A DNA stretch of 64,000 nucleotides from Phenylobacterium sp. J367 (GCF_024699985.1 NZ_JAJONA010000001.1:3106501-3170500); one strand, 5' to 3'. Positions 34,501-44,743 are shown, counted from the stretch's first letter. The notes: a model not told the origin generated them from the letters alone. Numbers and translations are program-made.

Positions 34501-37494
34501 CCCTGACGGCGACCCAGGTGGCGGCGCTCGGCTCGACCAACCTGAACGCGCTCGACGCGACCCAGATGGGCGCGCTGACCACGACCCAGATCAAGGGGCT
34601 GACCAACGCCCAGGTCGGGAACCTGACCACCGACGACGTGGCCGAGCTCACCTCGACCCAGATCGGCGCGCTCACCACCCAACAGCTCGGGCAGCTCACG
34701 ACCACCAACCTCGGTGAGCTGACCACCACCCAGCTGCAGGGCCTGACCGCGACCCAGCTCGGCTCGCTGACGACCACGGCGCTGTCGGCCTTCGACACGG
34801 CCGAGCTCAGCTCGCTGAACACCACCCAGGTGGCCGGCCTGACGGCGACCCAGCTGCGGACCATCGACTCGGCGGACTTCGACAAGCTGACGTCGACCCA
34901 GGTGACGGCGCTGACCTCGACGCAACTCGGGGCGCTCACCACCACCAACTTCGCTTCGCTGACGACGACGGAAGCCCAGGCGCTGACCGAGACCCAGCTG
35001 AAGGGCCTGACGGCGACCCAGCTGGCCGGCATCGACACGGCCGACATCAACGAGTTCACCTCGACGCAGATCAGCCAGCTGTCCTCGACCCAGGTCGCGG
35101 GCATGGGCTCCACCAACCTGGCGGCCCTGACCACGACCCAGCAGCAGGCGCTGACCACCACCCAGGTGAAGGCCCTGACGACGACCCAGCTCGCCGGCAT
35201 GGACACCGCCGACGTGGCCGACCTGACGACCACCCAGCTGCAGGCCCTCTCGGCCACGCAACTGGCCGGCATGGGCTCGACGAACTTCGCCCAGCTGACC
35301 TCGACCCAGGTCCGGTCGCTGACCGAGACCCAGGTGAAGGGCCTCTCGACGGCTCAGCTCTCGGGCATCGACACCGCCGACATGGCCGACTTCACCTCCA
35401 CCCAGGTGGCCGCCCTGACGGCGACCCAGGTGGCCGGGATGGGGGGCGGCCAACCTCTCGGCGCTCGACGCGACCCAGATGGGCGCGCTGACCACGACCC
35501 AGATCAAGGGGCTGACCACCGCCCAGGTCGAGGGGCTGACCACCGACGACATGGCGGAGCTCACCTCCACCCAGATCGGCGCCCTGACCACCCAGCAGCT
35601 CGGCAAGGTCTCGACCACCAACCTCGGTGAGCTGACGACGACCCAGCTGCAGGGCCTGACCGCGACGCAGGTCGGCTCGCTGACGACCACGGCGCTGTCG
35701 GCCTTCGACACCGCCGAGCTCAGCTCGCTGAACACCACCCAGGTGGCCGGCCTCACGGCGACCCAGCTGCGGACCATCGACTCGGCCGACTTCGACAAGC
35801 TGACGTCGACCCAGGTGACGGCGCTGACCTCGACGCAGCTCGGGGCCCTGACGGCGACCAACTTCGCCTCGCTGACCACCACCGAGGCGCAGGCGCTGAC
35901 CGAGACCCAGCTGAAGGGTCTGACGACCACCCAGCTGGCCGGCATCGACACCGCCGACATCAACGAGTTCACCTCGACGCAGATCAGCCAGCTGTCCTCG
36001 ACCCAGGTCGCCGGCATGGGCTCCACCAACCTGGCGGCCCTGACGACGACCCAGCAGCAGGCGCTGACCGCGACCCAGGTGAAGGGTCTCACCACGACCC
36101 AGCTCGTGGGCCTCGACACCGCCGACGTGGCCGACCTGACGACCACCCAGCTGCAGGCGCTCAGCGCCACGCAACTGGCCGGCATGGGCTCGACCAACTT
36201 CACCCAGCTGACCTCCACCCAGGTCCGGTCGCTGACCGAGACCCAGGTGAAGGGCCTGACCACCAGTCAGCTGGGCGGGATGGCGACCGACGACATGGCC
36301 GACTTCACGTCGACCCAGATCGCGGCCCTGTCCTCCAGCCAGATCGCCGCCCTTGGCTCGTCCAACCTGAATGCGCTCGACACGACGCAGGTCCAGGCGA
36401 TGACGACCACCCAGATCAAGGGGCTGACGACGACCCAGCTGGAGGGCCTGACTACCGACGACATGTCCGAGATCACCTCGACCCAGCTTGGCGCGCTCAC
36501 CACCGTCCAGCTCTCGAAGATCTCCAGCACGAACATCGGTGAGCTGACCTCCACCCAGCTGCAGGGCCTGACGGCCACCCAGGTCGGCTCGCTCACGACC
36601 ACGGCGCTTGCGGCCCTCGACACCGCCGAGCTGAGCTCGCTCAGCACGACCCAGGTGAAGGGCCTGACCTCGACCCAGCTGCGGACCATCGACTCCGCGG
36701 ACTTCGACAAGCTGACGTCGACCCAGGTGACGGCGCTGACCTCCACCCAACTGGGGGCGCTCTCGACCACCAATCTGGGATCCCTGACCTCGACCGAGGT
36801 GGGGGCGCTCGACTCGACCCAGCTGAAGGGCCTCACGGCCACGCAGCTGGTCGGCATCGACACCGCCGACATGGCCGACTTCACCTCGACCCAGATCAGC
36901 CAGCTCAGCACGCAGCAGGTCGCGGGCCTGGGGGCCACCAACCTGTCGGCCCTCGACACCACCCAAATGCGCGCCCTGACGACGACCCAGCTCAAGGCCC
37001 TGACGGCCACCCAGCTGGGCGGTCTGACCACCGACGACATGGCCGAGATCACCTCGACCCAGTTGCAGGCGCTGACGGCGACCCAGGTGGGGGCGCTCGG
37101 GTCGACCAACTTCAACCAGCTGACCAGCACCCAGGTGCAGGCGCTGTTCGAGACCCAGATCAAGGGCCTGACCACGACCCAGGTGAGGGCCCTGGATGTG
37201 GCGGAGTTCGGGGAACTGACGAGCACCCAGATGTCGGCGCTGACCGGGACCCAGGTCGCGGCGCTCACCACCGACATCATCGGCGCCCTGACGACGACCC
37301 AGATCGACTCCCTGACCACCTCGCAGGTCGCGGCGCTGACCACCACCCAGCTCGACCACCTGACGTCGACGAACATCCTCTCGATGACGACGACCCAGGC
37401 GGCCGCCTTCACGCTGGCCCAGGTGCAGAGCTTCGACAACGCCGACGGCTCCGGCGAACAGGGCCAGGTGGACGCCTACCTCCAGGCCACCTGA
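28539..37494 (+). CDS. Giant Thr/Ser/Gln-rich octapeptide-repeat protein
   Basis: About 2983 residues, almost wholly an eight-residue repeat with consensus L-[TS]-[TSA]-T-Q-[LVI]-x-[GAS], roughly 373 copies. Modified octads recur in fixed places: acidic ones such as IDTADMAD and LTTDDMAE, and MGSTNLxA types. The octads are arranged in 304-residue modules repeated in exact register (see repeat entry). There is no signal peptide, cysteine or classical RTX motif; the N-terminus starts directly with repeats (MGISSLSTQQIAALSAATIQ) and the last 20 residues (FDNADGSGEQGQVDAYLQ) are the only non-repeat tail, possibly a type I secretion signal. ATG 28539 follows AAGGTGG. Four single-base insertions (about 28751, 32845, 33758, 35446) break the frame. 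A GT41 O-glycosyltransferase and sugar-modifying genes follow on the same strand, so it is the probable substrate. Function unknown; a secreted or surface fibre is my inference. Confidence 0.88.
29005..37216 (+). repeat. Nine 912-bp supermodules of 38 octads each
   Basis: The codons for F-T-S-T-Q (L-T-S-T-Q in the last) recur at 29005, 29917, 30829, 31741, 32653, 33566, 34479, 35391, 36304 and 37216: intervals of 912 bp, with 913 exactly where a frame-breaking insertion is seen. Within a module, TN-type octads are at positions 3, 10, 20, 27 and 34 and acidic octads at 7, 17, 24, 31 and 38, i.e. blocks of seven octads (56 residues) plus one block of ten. Confidence 0.95.
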
Positions 37495-37508
37495 TCCCAC
37501 GGATGAGA

Positions 37509-37531
37509 CCCTCTCCCGCCCCAGGCGGGGA
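37509..37531 (+). terminator. GC-rich hairpin after the giant gene
   Basis: CTCCCGCC and GGCGGGGAG form a short stem around CCA, 15 nt after the stop codon. There is no T-tract, so it may only slow transcription or protect the 3' end; read-through into the glycosyltransferase genes 155 nt further on is possible. Confidence 0.35.
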
Positions 37532-37688
37532 GGGGACCCGTCCGGGGTGCGGCTTGATGGCGCTATCCGCCTGAAACGCCCTCCCGAACGATTGTCCGGG
37601 CCGAACGGCGTGCGATGATTTCCCAAGCCGAATCGACGCGTGGATTCGCCCCCGGGGGTGCGTCGCGCGGGGGGATCCCGAGAACTCG

Positions 37689-39767
37689 ATGTCCGAGAAC
37701 GCTTTCCTTGTCGCGATGCAGAAGATCACCGCCGGCCAGGCGACGATCGGTGATGTCATCGACGCGGCGGCGCGACTGACGCAGGCCGGCCTGCCGGCCG
37801 AGGCGATCCAGGTCTATCAGGTCTGGGCGAAGCTCAACGCCGAGCACCCGCAGGTCCAGGTCGCCTATTTCAACTGCGCGGTGATCCAGAGCGACATGGG
37901 CGACCTGCCGGGCGCCTGCGCGTCGCTGCAGACGGCCATCAGCATCGCCCCCGACTTCGCCCCGGCCTACATCAACCTCGGCGGCGTCCTCGAGCGCGGC
38001 GGTCAGCCCGAGCAGGGGATCGAGGCCTGGCGGACGCTGGCCCAGCGACCGGGCCCGATCACCGGCAAGGCGGTCGGCTTCGTCATCACCGCCCTGAAGC
38101 AGATCGGCCGCGTCAGCTCCGACATCAACCGGCCGGACCTGGCCGAGGCGGCGCTCCGTGCGGCGCTCGAGATCCTCCCCGAACAGCGGGACGTGCTGGA
38201 GCAGTATTTCGCCATGCGGCTGGGCCAGCTCGAATGGCCGGTGATCGCGCCCTGGGAAAACATCGAGCGCAAGACGCTCATGGGCAACATCAACCCGCTG
38301 TCGGTGAGCTGCTACACCGACGACCCGCTGTTCCAGCTCGCCAACGCCGCCCGCTTCGTCGAGAAGGCGGTGGCCGACGTGGAAGGCGGCGAGCACGACC
38401 GCCGCAACGTGGAGATCGACCTCTCCAACCGGCGCATCCGGGTCGGCTACGTCTCGTCCGACCTGCGCGACCACGCCATCGGCTACCTGATGGCGGAGCT
38501 GTTCGAACTGCACGACCGCTCCAAGGTCGAGGTGTTCGCCTACTACTGCGGGGTGCCGCCGCAGGGCGCGCTGCACGAGCGGATCAAGGGCGCCATCGAG
38601 CACTGGCGCGACATCCGCCAGATGTCCGACGACGAGGCCGCCGCCCAGATCGCGGCCGACGGCATCGACATCCTGGTGGACGTCAACGGCCACACCCGCG
38701 ACGCCCGCAGCGCGCTCTTCGCCCGCCGTCCGGCGCCGATCATCGTCAACTGGCTGGGATTCCCCGGCACCGCCGGCTCGCCGTACCACCAGTACATCAT
38801 CGCCGACGACTTCATCGTCCCGCCGGAATCCGAGATGTACTACTCGGAGAAGGTCCTGCGGCTGCCCTGCTACCAGTCCAACGACCGGCGGCGGCGGGTG
38901 GACGAGAACCGGCCGCACCGCGCCGACTTCGGCCTGCCGGACGACGCCTTCGTGTTCTGCTGCTTCAACGGCGTCCAGAAGTTCAACAAGGCGACGGTCC
39001 TGCGCTGGGTGGAGATCCTGAAGCGCGTCCCCAACAGCGTGCTGTGGCTGCTGGAGTCGATCCCCGCCACCCAGAAGCGCCTGTGCGACTTCGTGGAGGC
39101 CCACGGGGTCGCCCCGTCCCGCCTGGTCTTCGCGCCGAAGCTGCACAACTTCCAGCACCTGGCCCGCTATCCGCTGGCCGACCTGTTCCTCGACACCTCG
39201 CCCTACGGCGCCCACACGACGGCGTCGGACGCGCTGTGGATGGGCGTGCCGGTGCTGACCGCGCCCGGCCGCAGCTTCGCCTCGCGCGTCTGCGGCAGCC
39301 TGGTCACGGCCGCGGGTCTGCCCGAGCTGATCTGCAACAGCCAGGCCGAGTATGTGGAGCGCGCCGTCGAGCTCGCGGGCGACCCGGCCCAGCTCGCGGC
39401 GCTCCGCGTGCGGCTGGAGGCCGGCCGCGACACCTGTGTCCTCTTCGACATGGACCGCCTGACCGCCGAGCTGGAAGGCCTCTATGCGGAGATGTGCGCC
39501 GACTACGTCGAGGGCCGTCTGCCCGTGCCCAAGCTGACCGGCCTGCAGCCCTACCTCGAGGTCGGTGTCTCGCTCGACCACGAGGCGGTCGAAATGCAGT
39601 CCGTGGAGGACTACCACGGCCTCTACCTGGAGCGCCTGGCGCAGGCCCACCGCCGCCGTCCGAACGCGCCCGACCACCTCATCTGGACCGAAGCCCACGC
39701 CGCTGCGGCGGACGGACGACCCCTCGCGGCGGAACCGGCACGGCGCAAACGCGCCGCGGCGGCCTAG
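37689..39767 (+). CDS. GT41 O-GlcNAc-transferase-like glycosyltransferase (OGT/SPINDLY)
   Basis: 692 residues, cytoplasmic. An N-terminal helical region with two or three TPR-like pairs (AEAIQVYQVWAKLN, PDFAPAYINLGGVLERGGQP, about 30-120) precedes the GT41 catalytic domain: RIRVGYVSSDLRDHAIGY (about 258-275, first half), DILVDVNGHT (about 326-335), FNGVQKFNKAT (about 425-435; the Lys is the UDP contact) and HTTASDALWMGVPVLTAPG (about 510-528; nucleotide-sugar and acceptor motif). The family transfers GlcNAc or other hexoses from UDP-sugars to Ser/Thr (or Asn) of proteins. It is directly downstream of a 3000-residue Ser/Thr-rich protein and heads a five-gene run to 43184. A short C-terminal basic tail (RRKRAAAA) is unusual. 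Confidence 0.9.
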   Translation: MSENAFLVAMQKITAGQATIGDVIDAAARLTQAGLPAEAIQVYQVWAKLNAEHPQVQVAYFNCAVIQSDMGDLPGACASLQTAISIAPDFAPAYINLGGVLERGGQPEQGIEAWRTLAQRPGPITGKAVGFVITALKQIGRVSSDINRPDLAEAALRAALEILPEQRDVLEQYFAMRLGQLEWPVIAPWENIERKTLMGNINPLSVSCYTDDPLFQLANAARFVEKAVADVEGGEHDRRNVEIDLSNRRIRVGYVSSDLRDHAIGYLMAELFELHDRSKVEVFAYYCGVPPQGALHERIKGAIEHWRDIRQMSDDEAAAQIAADGIDILVDVNGHTRDARSALFARRPAPIIVNWLGFPGTAGSPYHQYIIADDFIVPPESEMYYSEKVLRLPCYQSNDRRRRVDENRPHRADFGLPDDAFVFCCFNGVQKFNKATVLRWVEILKRVPNSVLWLLESIPATQKRLCDFVEAHGVAPSRLVFAPKLHNFQHLARYPLADLFLDTSPYGAHTTASDALWMGVPVLTAPGRSFASRVCGSLVTAAGLPELICNSQAEYVERAVELAGDPAQLAALRVRLEAGRDTCVLFDMDRLTAELEGLYAEMCADYVEGRLPVPKLTGLQPYLEVGVSLDHEAVEMQSVEDYHGLYLERLAQAHRRRPNAPDHLIWTEAHAAAADGRPLAAEPARRKRAAAA

Positions 39768-39806
39768 CCCTCACCACTCATTGCGACCCGCTGAAAGCCC
39801 CCGTCG

Positions 39807-40583
39807 ATGACCATCCTGCCGAAGCTCCACGAGATCTACAATTCGGCGGGGCTGAGGCCGCTGACCGGCCACTCCACCCAGCACATGTTCGACTGGATGG
39901 ACGCGCCGTTCACGCGCTTCTTCGACGGCAATTCCATCGTCGGCTGCGCCGGCCTGTCGCTGTTCGAGATCATGTTCCTCGAGCACCTGCGCGACTACCT
40001 GAAGCCGAAGAACATCCTGGTCATCGGCAACGCCCACGGCTGGAGCACGATCGCCCTCGCCCTGACCTTCCCGAAGGCCAAGATCGTCGCCATCGACCCC
40101 TATGAGCTGGGCATCGAGCTGACCAACAAGCTGTCCGCCGAGAACAAGCTGAAGATCAAGGCGGTGGTCGGCCTCTCGCCCCAGGCGATCAAGCCGTCCT
40201 GCGCCGAGCACCTCGACGGGCCCGTCGACTTCGTCCTGATCGACGCCGTCCACACCAACGAGGCCATCGTCACCGACTTCATGGGCTGCCGCGAGGTGGC
40301 GTCCGACGACTGCTTCTACCTCTTCCACGACGTCGTGAACTGGAAGATGACCGAGGGCATGAAGCAGAACCAGGCCGTCTCCGGCCTGCAGAGCCGCCTG
40401 CTCACCCGTACGCCGTCCGGCATGGCGGTGCTGTTCAACACCATCCCGGACGAGCTCGCGGCCTATCTCGAGTGCTTCTCGGACAATACCCAGCTGCTGT
40501 CGGCCTACCGCGACCTGGTCCGTCAGACCATGGTCAAGGACACCTTCGGCGAGGCGCTCGCGAGCCTGAAGGGCGCGGCCTGA
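39807..40583 (+). CDS. Class I SAM-dependent methyltransferase
   Basis: 258 residues. Rossmann motif I is ILVIGNAHGWSTIAL (about residues 70-84), the acidic ribose contact is in IVAIDPYELG (about 94-103) and the post-motif strand is VDFVLIDAVH (about 141-150); FYLFHDVV suggests the Methyltransf_24 or cephalosporin-hydroxylase-like group that methylates sugars. It starts 39 nt after the GT41 stop and its stop overlaps the next start (TGATG). In this context methylation of a protein-bound glycan is likely, but the acceptor is not shown by the sequence. Confidence 0.78.
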   Translation: MTILPKLHEIYNSAGLRPLTGHSTQHMFDWMDAPFTRFFDGNSIVGCAGLSLFEIMFLEHLRDYLKPKNILVIGNAHGWSTIALALTFPKAKIVAIDPYELGIELTNKLSAENKLKIKAVVGLSPQAIKPSCAEHLDGPVDFVLIDAVHTNEAIVTDFMGCREVASDDCFYLFHDVVNWKMTEGMKQNQAVSGLQSRLLTRTPSGMAVLFNTIPDELAAYLECFSDNTQLLSAYRDLVRQTMVKDTFGEALASLKGAA

Positions 40584-41456
40584 TGTTCGTGGTCCAGGGG
40601 CCGGGCGCCAGCTTCAAGCCCACCCACCGCAAGGCCATCGTCTCCCTGGTGATCGGCGACGAGTACCAGGCGATCTGGCAGACCCTCTGCCAGGCCAACT
40701 GGGAGGCCTACTGCGCGCGCCACGGCTTCGACCTCATCGTCGTCACCGGCGCCCCTGGACACCTCGGAGCGGGGCAGGGCGCGCTCGCCGGCCTGGCAGA
40801 AGCTGCTGATCCTCAACGAGCCCTGGTCCAGCCAGTACGACCGGATCGTCTGGGTCGACGCCGACATCGTCATGTCCCCGGCCGCGCCCGACATCACCCA
40901 GTCGTGCCCCGATCCCAGGCTGGTGGGCGTCTGCGTGTCCGGCGACCAGATGTCCGAGGCCGACAAGCACATCTATTTCGAGCGCCTCTACAACATGCAG
41001 GTGGATCCCAACCAGGCCGGCCGCGCCTGGGAGATGCACGAGAGCAACCGCATGGCGGAGGACGGCATCCCCGCCGGGGTGCCCATGCTCAACACCGGCG
41101 TGCTGGTGCTCGCGCCGCGCCTGCACAACCAGGTCTTCCTCGACACCTACGCCATGGAAGGGCTGACCAGGCTCTACGAACAGCCCCACCTCTCCCACGA
41201 GCTCTTCCGCCGCGGGCTGGTCCACCGGATCTCCGCCCGCTTCAACTGGATCGTCCAGGAGATCCTGACGCTCCACTTCCCGAACACGACCACCGCCGCC
41301 GACCCGAAGGAGCTGGCGGCCATCGTCGACCACATGCGCAAGGAACTGGGCAAGTGCTACTTCCTGCACTTCGCGGGAAGCATGAACCTGATGCGCTACA
41401 TGGCTGGTCTCGCACAACAATCCGGTCAGGCGTTCGCGCCCGCCGCCGCCGCCTGA
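40583..41456 (+). CDS. Glycosyltransferase with DxD motif
   Basis: About 290 residues. After a strand-helix start (HRKAIVSLVIGDEYQAIW) the repaired protein reads YDRIVWVDADIVMSP, with the metal- and nucleotide-sugar-binding D-A-D at about residues 94-96, and later VPMLNTGVLVLAPR and an HFAG motif, as in GT-A glycosyltransferases of the GT8/GT34-like type. An extra C near 40753 (GCGCCCCTG, the same context as in the giant gene) breaks the frame before the DxD. The start overlaps the upstream methyltransferase stop by 1 nt. It probably extends the first sugar added by the GT41 enzyme. Confidence 0.75.
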
Positions 41457-41467
41457 GGAACTGACCC

Positions 41468-42193
41468 ATGAAGAAAGCCACCGCCACCGCGGAAGTGATC
41501 GCCTTCCCCGAGCCCACCATCACGACGGCCACCCAGCCGAGCCTCGTCGAGGCGGTGCAGCTCGCCTTCGAGCAGGGCCGCAACGAGCAGGGCAAGCTCG
41601 TCCCCTACGTCCTCGACATCGAGGGCATGTCGGGCCGGAAGTTCCGGTATTTCCTGAACAACCTCATCGGCCTGGTGAACAACCCGCGCTACCTGGAGAT
41701 CGGCTCATGGGCGGGCTCGACCTTCTGCTCGGCGATCTTCGGCAACACGGTCAAGGCGACGGCGATCGACAACTGGTCGCTGTTCGGCGGCCCGGTGCAG
41801 CATTTCTTCGCCAACCTCGCCAACTGCGGCGGCCTGAACGCGCGCACCAGCGTGCTGTTCGAGGACTTCCGGAAGGTCGATTACAAGGCGATCGGCAAGT
41901 TCAACGTCTACCTTTTCGACGGTCCGCACGCCTACCAGGACCAATACGACGCCCTGGCCTACGCCTGGGATGCGCTGACCGACGAATTCGTGTTCATCTG
42001 CGACGACTGGAACTGGCCTGCGGTGCGCGCCGGCACCTGGGATGCGATCCGCGACCTCGGTCTCGAGATCCGCACCCAGATCGAGGTGCGCACGACCGAC
42101 GACGACACCACGCCGCCGACCAGCGGCAAGGAAACCGACTGGCACAACGGCTACCTGATCTGCGTCCTGCGCAAGAACGGCGTCAGCATCTGA
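41468..42193 (+). CDS. Class I methyltransferase, second of the glycan locus
   Basis: 241 residues. [19 protein letters not shown] (about residues 75-93) is SAM motif I, ATAIDNWS is motif [19 protein letters not shown] and FICDDWNW (about 176-183, acidic metal-binding pair) follow. The arrangement resembles sugar O-methyltransferases and TylF/CmcI-like enzymes. GAGGAA precedes the ATG and the gap to the previous gene is 11 nt. The UDP-xylose synthase gene follows after 22 nt. The first 25 residues are Thr/Ala-rich and of unknown role. Confidence 0.78.
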   Translation: MKKATATAEVIAFPEPTITTATQPSLVEAVQLAFEQGRNEQGKLVPYVLDIEGMSGRKFRYFLNNLIGLVNNPRYLEIGSWAGSTFCSAIFGNTVKATAIDNWSLFGGPVQHFFANLANCGGLNARTSVLFEDFRKVDYKAIGKFNVYLFDGPHAYQDQYDALAYAWDALTDEFVFICDDWNWPAVRAGTWDAIRDLGLEIRTQIEVRTTDDDTTPPTSGKETDWHNGYLICVLRKNGVSI

Positions 42194-42215
42194 TCGCCGA
42201 CCGGGGACTGGAAGA

Positions 42216-43184
42216 ATGAAGCGCGTTCTCGTCACCGGCGGCGCCGGTTTCCTCGGCTCGCACCTCTGCGAGCGGCTCCTCGACCAGGGGCACGAGGTGC
42301 TGTGCATCGACAACTTCTACACGGGCGCCCGGCGCAACGTGGCCCACCTGCTGACCAATCCGCGGTTCGAGCTGATGCGCCACGACGTGACCTTCCCGCT
42401 CTTCGTGGAGGTCGACGAGATCTACAACCTGGCCTGCCCGGCCTCGCCGATCCACTACCAGTACGACCCGGTGCAGACGACGAAGACCTCGGTGCACGGG
42501 GCGATCAACATGCTGGGCCTGGCCAAGCGGCGTCGCGCGAAGATCTTCCAGGCCTCCACCAGCGAGGTCTACGGCGACCCGACGGTGCACCCCCAGCCGG
42601 AGGAATACTGGGGCAACGTCAACCCGATCGGCTACCGCTCCTGCTACGACGAGGGCAAGCGCTGCGCCGAGACGCTGTTCTTCGACTACCGCCGCCAGCA
42701 CAACCTGCGCATCAAGGTGGCGCGGATCTTCAACACCTACGGCCCGCGGATGCACCCGAACGACGGCCGGGTGGTGTCGAACTTCGTGGTCCAGGCGCTG
42801 AAGGGCGAGTCCATCACCCTCTACGGCGAGGGCAACCAGACCCGCTCGTTCTGCTACGTCGACGACCTTGTGGAGGGCTTCCTGCGCTTCATGGCGACCG
42901 GCGACGAGGTGACCGGGCCCATCAACCTCGGCAATCCCGGCGAGTTCACGATCCGCGAGCTGGCCGAGATCGTCATCGACCTCACCGGCTCGAAGTCGAA
43001 GATCGAATTCCGGCCGCTGCCGCAGGATGACCCGATGCAGCGCCAGCCGATCATCGACAAGGCCAAGGAACACCTGGGCTGGGAGCCGAAGGTGCCGCTC
43101 CGCGAGGGCCTGAAGAAGACCATCGCCTATTTCGACGACCTGATCCGTTCCGACGCAGACCTGGCCCAGCCGAACGGCGTCTAG
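42216..43184 (+). CDS. UDP-glucuronate decarboxylase (UDP-xylose synthase)
   Basis: 322 residues of the extended SDR family, converting UDP-glucuronate to UDP-xylose with bound [18 protein letters not shown] (about residues 8-22) binds [20 protein letters not shown] (about 73-89) and [10 protein letters not shown] (about 140-149; catalytic Tyr-x3-Lys) are diagnostic for this enzyme rather than Gal[21 protein letters not shown] follows. Intact frame, ribosome binding site GGAAG. It is the last gene of the glycan run; UDP-xylose would be the donor for xylosylation by the GT41 or GT-A enzyme of this locus. The last 4 nt overlap the convergent esterase stop. Confidence 0.93.
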   Translation: MKRVLVTGGAGFLGSHLCERLLDQGHEVLCIDNFYTGARRNVAHLLTNPRFELMRHDVTFPLFVEVDEIYNLACPASPIHYQYDPVQTTKTSVHGAINMLGLAKRRRAKIFQASTSEVYGDPTVHPQPEEYWGNVNPIGYRSCYDEGKRCAETLFFDYRRQHNLRIKVARIFNTYGPRMHPNDGRVVSNFVVQALKGESITLYGEGNQTRSFCYVDDLVEGFLRFMATGDEVTGPINLGNPGEFTIRELAEIVIDLTGSKSKIEFRPLPQDDPMQRQPIIDKAKEHLGWEPKVPLREGLKKTIAYFDDLIRSDADLAQPNGV

Positions 43185-44743
43185 GTTCCAGGCTGGACGT
43201 ACGGCACCTTGGCGAAGAGCTCGCGCTCCGCGCCGCGGGGGTCGTCCACCAGCCGGGTTTCGGCGTCGAAGACCATCGTCTGCCGCCTCGGCAGGCCATA
43301 GGGCTCCCAGCGGGGCAGGGCGGCGTGGTTCGGGTCGCCCGTCCGGGCGAGGGCGATGAAGGCGTCGCTCATCAGGCCCGCGACCTTGCGAGCCTCCGGC
43401 CCGTCGCCCGTCTGCGCCCCCTTCGCGGCCGTGTTGTCGAACACCAGCGGGATGTCGAGGGTGTGGAAGGCCTTCAGCCGCCCGCCCTGCGAGGGCGACG
43501 GGAAGTCGAGCTGATAGGCCCAGGTGGGCGCGCCCTGGCGGGCGCGGGCCTCGGCCTCGATGATCGCGCCACGCCAGGACCGTGAGGCGGTGGTCGCCGA
43601 GAACAGGACGTCGGACGGGCTGTAGTGCGGATAGAGCTCCCGGTAGCGGGCGATCACCAGTTCGGGCTGGATGTCCACGCGCAGGTTGGGGGCGAGCCGG
43701 GCCGGCAGGCCGGCCCAGTCCAAGGTGAAGTTGCTCTCGTCGTTTCCCAGGAAGGCGCGGGTCTCGTCGTGGGTGTTGCCGATGATCATCGGCACGCCGG
43801 CGGCGAGCGGCGGAGCGTCCGGCCAGAAGGGGTGCCGCCTCAGGCTCCGCTCGTCGAGCACCGGGCCGAAGTAGATCGCGCCATAGGGCAGGATCGGGTC
43901 CCGGGCCCCCATGGCCTCCACGAGGCGCTGGGCGGGCAGGGTGCGCAGCGCGTCGGCCTGTTCCGGCTTCAGCTTCAGGGCGTCGAGCCAGGCCAGGGTG
44001 CGCTGGTGAGCGTTCAGCGGGCCGGACGCCGTCACCTGCTGGCCGCTCATGGTGGCGGCGCGGTGGAAGAGGCCCTGGGCTGCCGGCATGGCCATGAGCG
44101 TGGCGATCTTCGCCCCGCCGCCCGACTGGCCGAAGACCATGACGCGGGAGGCGTCGCCCCCGAACTCGGCGATGTTGTCCCGGACCCATCTGAGCGCCAG
44201 CACGAGGTCGAGCTGGCCGGCGTTGCCGCTGTCGGCCCAGTCGGGGACGCCCAGCCGTGCGAGGTAGGCGTAGCCGAAGGCGTTCAGGCGGTGGTTGACG
44301 GTGACCACCACCACGTCGCCGCGGCGGGCGAGCCGCGTCCCATCGTAGAGCGGGCTGGAGCCGGAGCCGGTCGAATAGGCGCCGCCGTGGAAGTAGACCA
44401 TCACCGGCCGCCTGGCGCCGTCGCGCAGGCCGGGCGCCCAGACGTTCAGGAAGAGGCAGTCCTCGGACTGGGCGGGCTCGGCGCCGGGCTGGGGCGAGGC
44501 GGAGCCGTAGGCCAGGGCGTCGGCGACGCCGGTCCAGGGCGCGGGCGGGGCGGGGGGCTGGAAGCGGCGGGGGGCGGTGTCGGCGCCGTAGCGGATTCCT
44601 TTGAAGACCTTGATCCCGCCGTCCGTGTAGCCGCGCACGCGGCCGGCGGTGGTCCTGGCGACAGGGTGGTCCGCCGCCCGGGCGGCGACGGACGGCAGGA
44701 TCAGGCCCGCCGCGGCCGTGGTGATCAGAGTCCGCCGGTCCAT
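43181..44743 (-). CDS. Exported type-B carboxylesterase
   Basis: 520 residues. Tat-compatible signal peptide [20 protein letters not shown] (Arg-Arg near the start, cut after ARA). alpha/beta-hydrolase features: [11 protein letters not shown] (about 109-119), [13 protein letters not shown] oxyanion hole (about 131-143), catalytic Ser in [10 protein letters not shown] (about 217-226; Gln replaces the usual Glu of GESAGG), Glu in the [10 protein letters not shown] region and a His near [13 protein letters not shown]. It would hydrolyse carboxylic esters in the periplasm, for example acyl groups on plant polysaccharide. It is divergent from the next esterase gene through a 60-nt gap containing an ATG-N2-ACCGGT-N2-CAT palindrome. 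Confidence 0.87.
   Translation of the reverse strand: MDRRTLITTAAAGLILPSVAARAADHPVARTTAGRVRGYTDGGIKVFKGIRYGADTAPRRFQPPAPPAPWTGVADALAYGSASPQPGAEPAQSEDCLFLNVWAPGLRDGARRPVMVYFHGGAYSTGSGSSPLYDGTRLARRGDVVVVTVNHRLNAFGYAYLARLGVPDWADSGNAGQLDLVLALRWVRDNIAEFGGDASRVMVFGQSGGGAKIATLMAMPAAQGLFHRAATMSGQQVTASGPLNAHQRTLAWLDALKLKPEQADALRTLPAQRLVEAMGARDPILPYGAIYFGPVLDERSLRRHPFWPDAPPLAAGVPMIIGNTHDETRAFLGNDESNFTLDWAGLPARLAPNLRVDIQPELVIARYRELYPHYSPSDVLFSATTASRSWRGAIIEAEARARQGAPTWAYQLDFPSPSQGGRLKAFHTLDIPLVFDNTAAKGAQTGDGPEARKVAGLMSDAFIALARTGDPNHAALPRWEPYGLPRRQTMVFDAETRLVDDPRGAERELFAKVPYVQPGT

Noticed and set aside
28723..36263. Very long open frames on the minus strand opposite the octad repeats (up to about 1500 codons)
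   Set aside because: They arise because a GC-rich repeat with no stop in one frame has none in its reverse complement either. Their products are Arg/Gly/Gln/His-rich or Trp/Val/Ser-rich with no domain, and they are broken at the same indels.
28539..37494. CRISPR array or mobile-element repeats
   Set aside because: The repeats are coding, contiguous without spacers, and keep an exact multiple of three bases.
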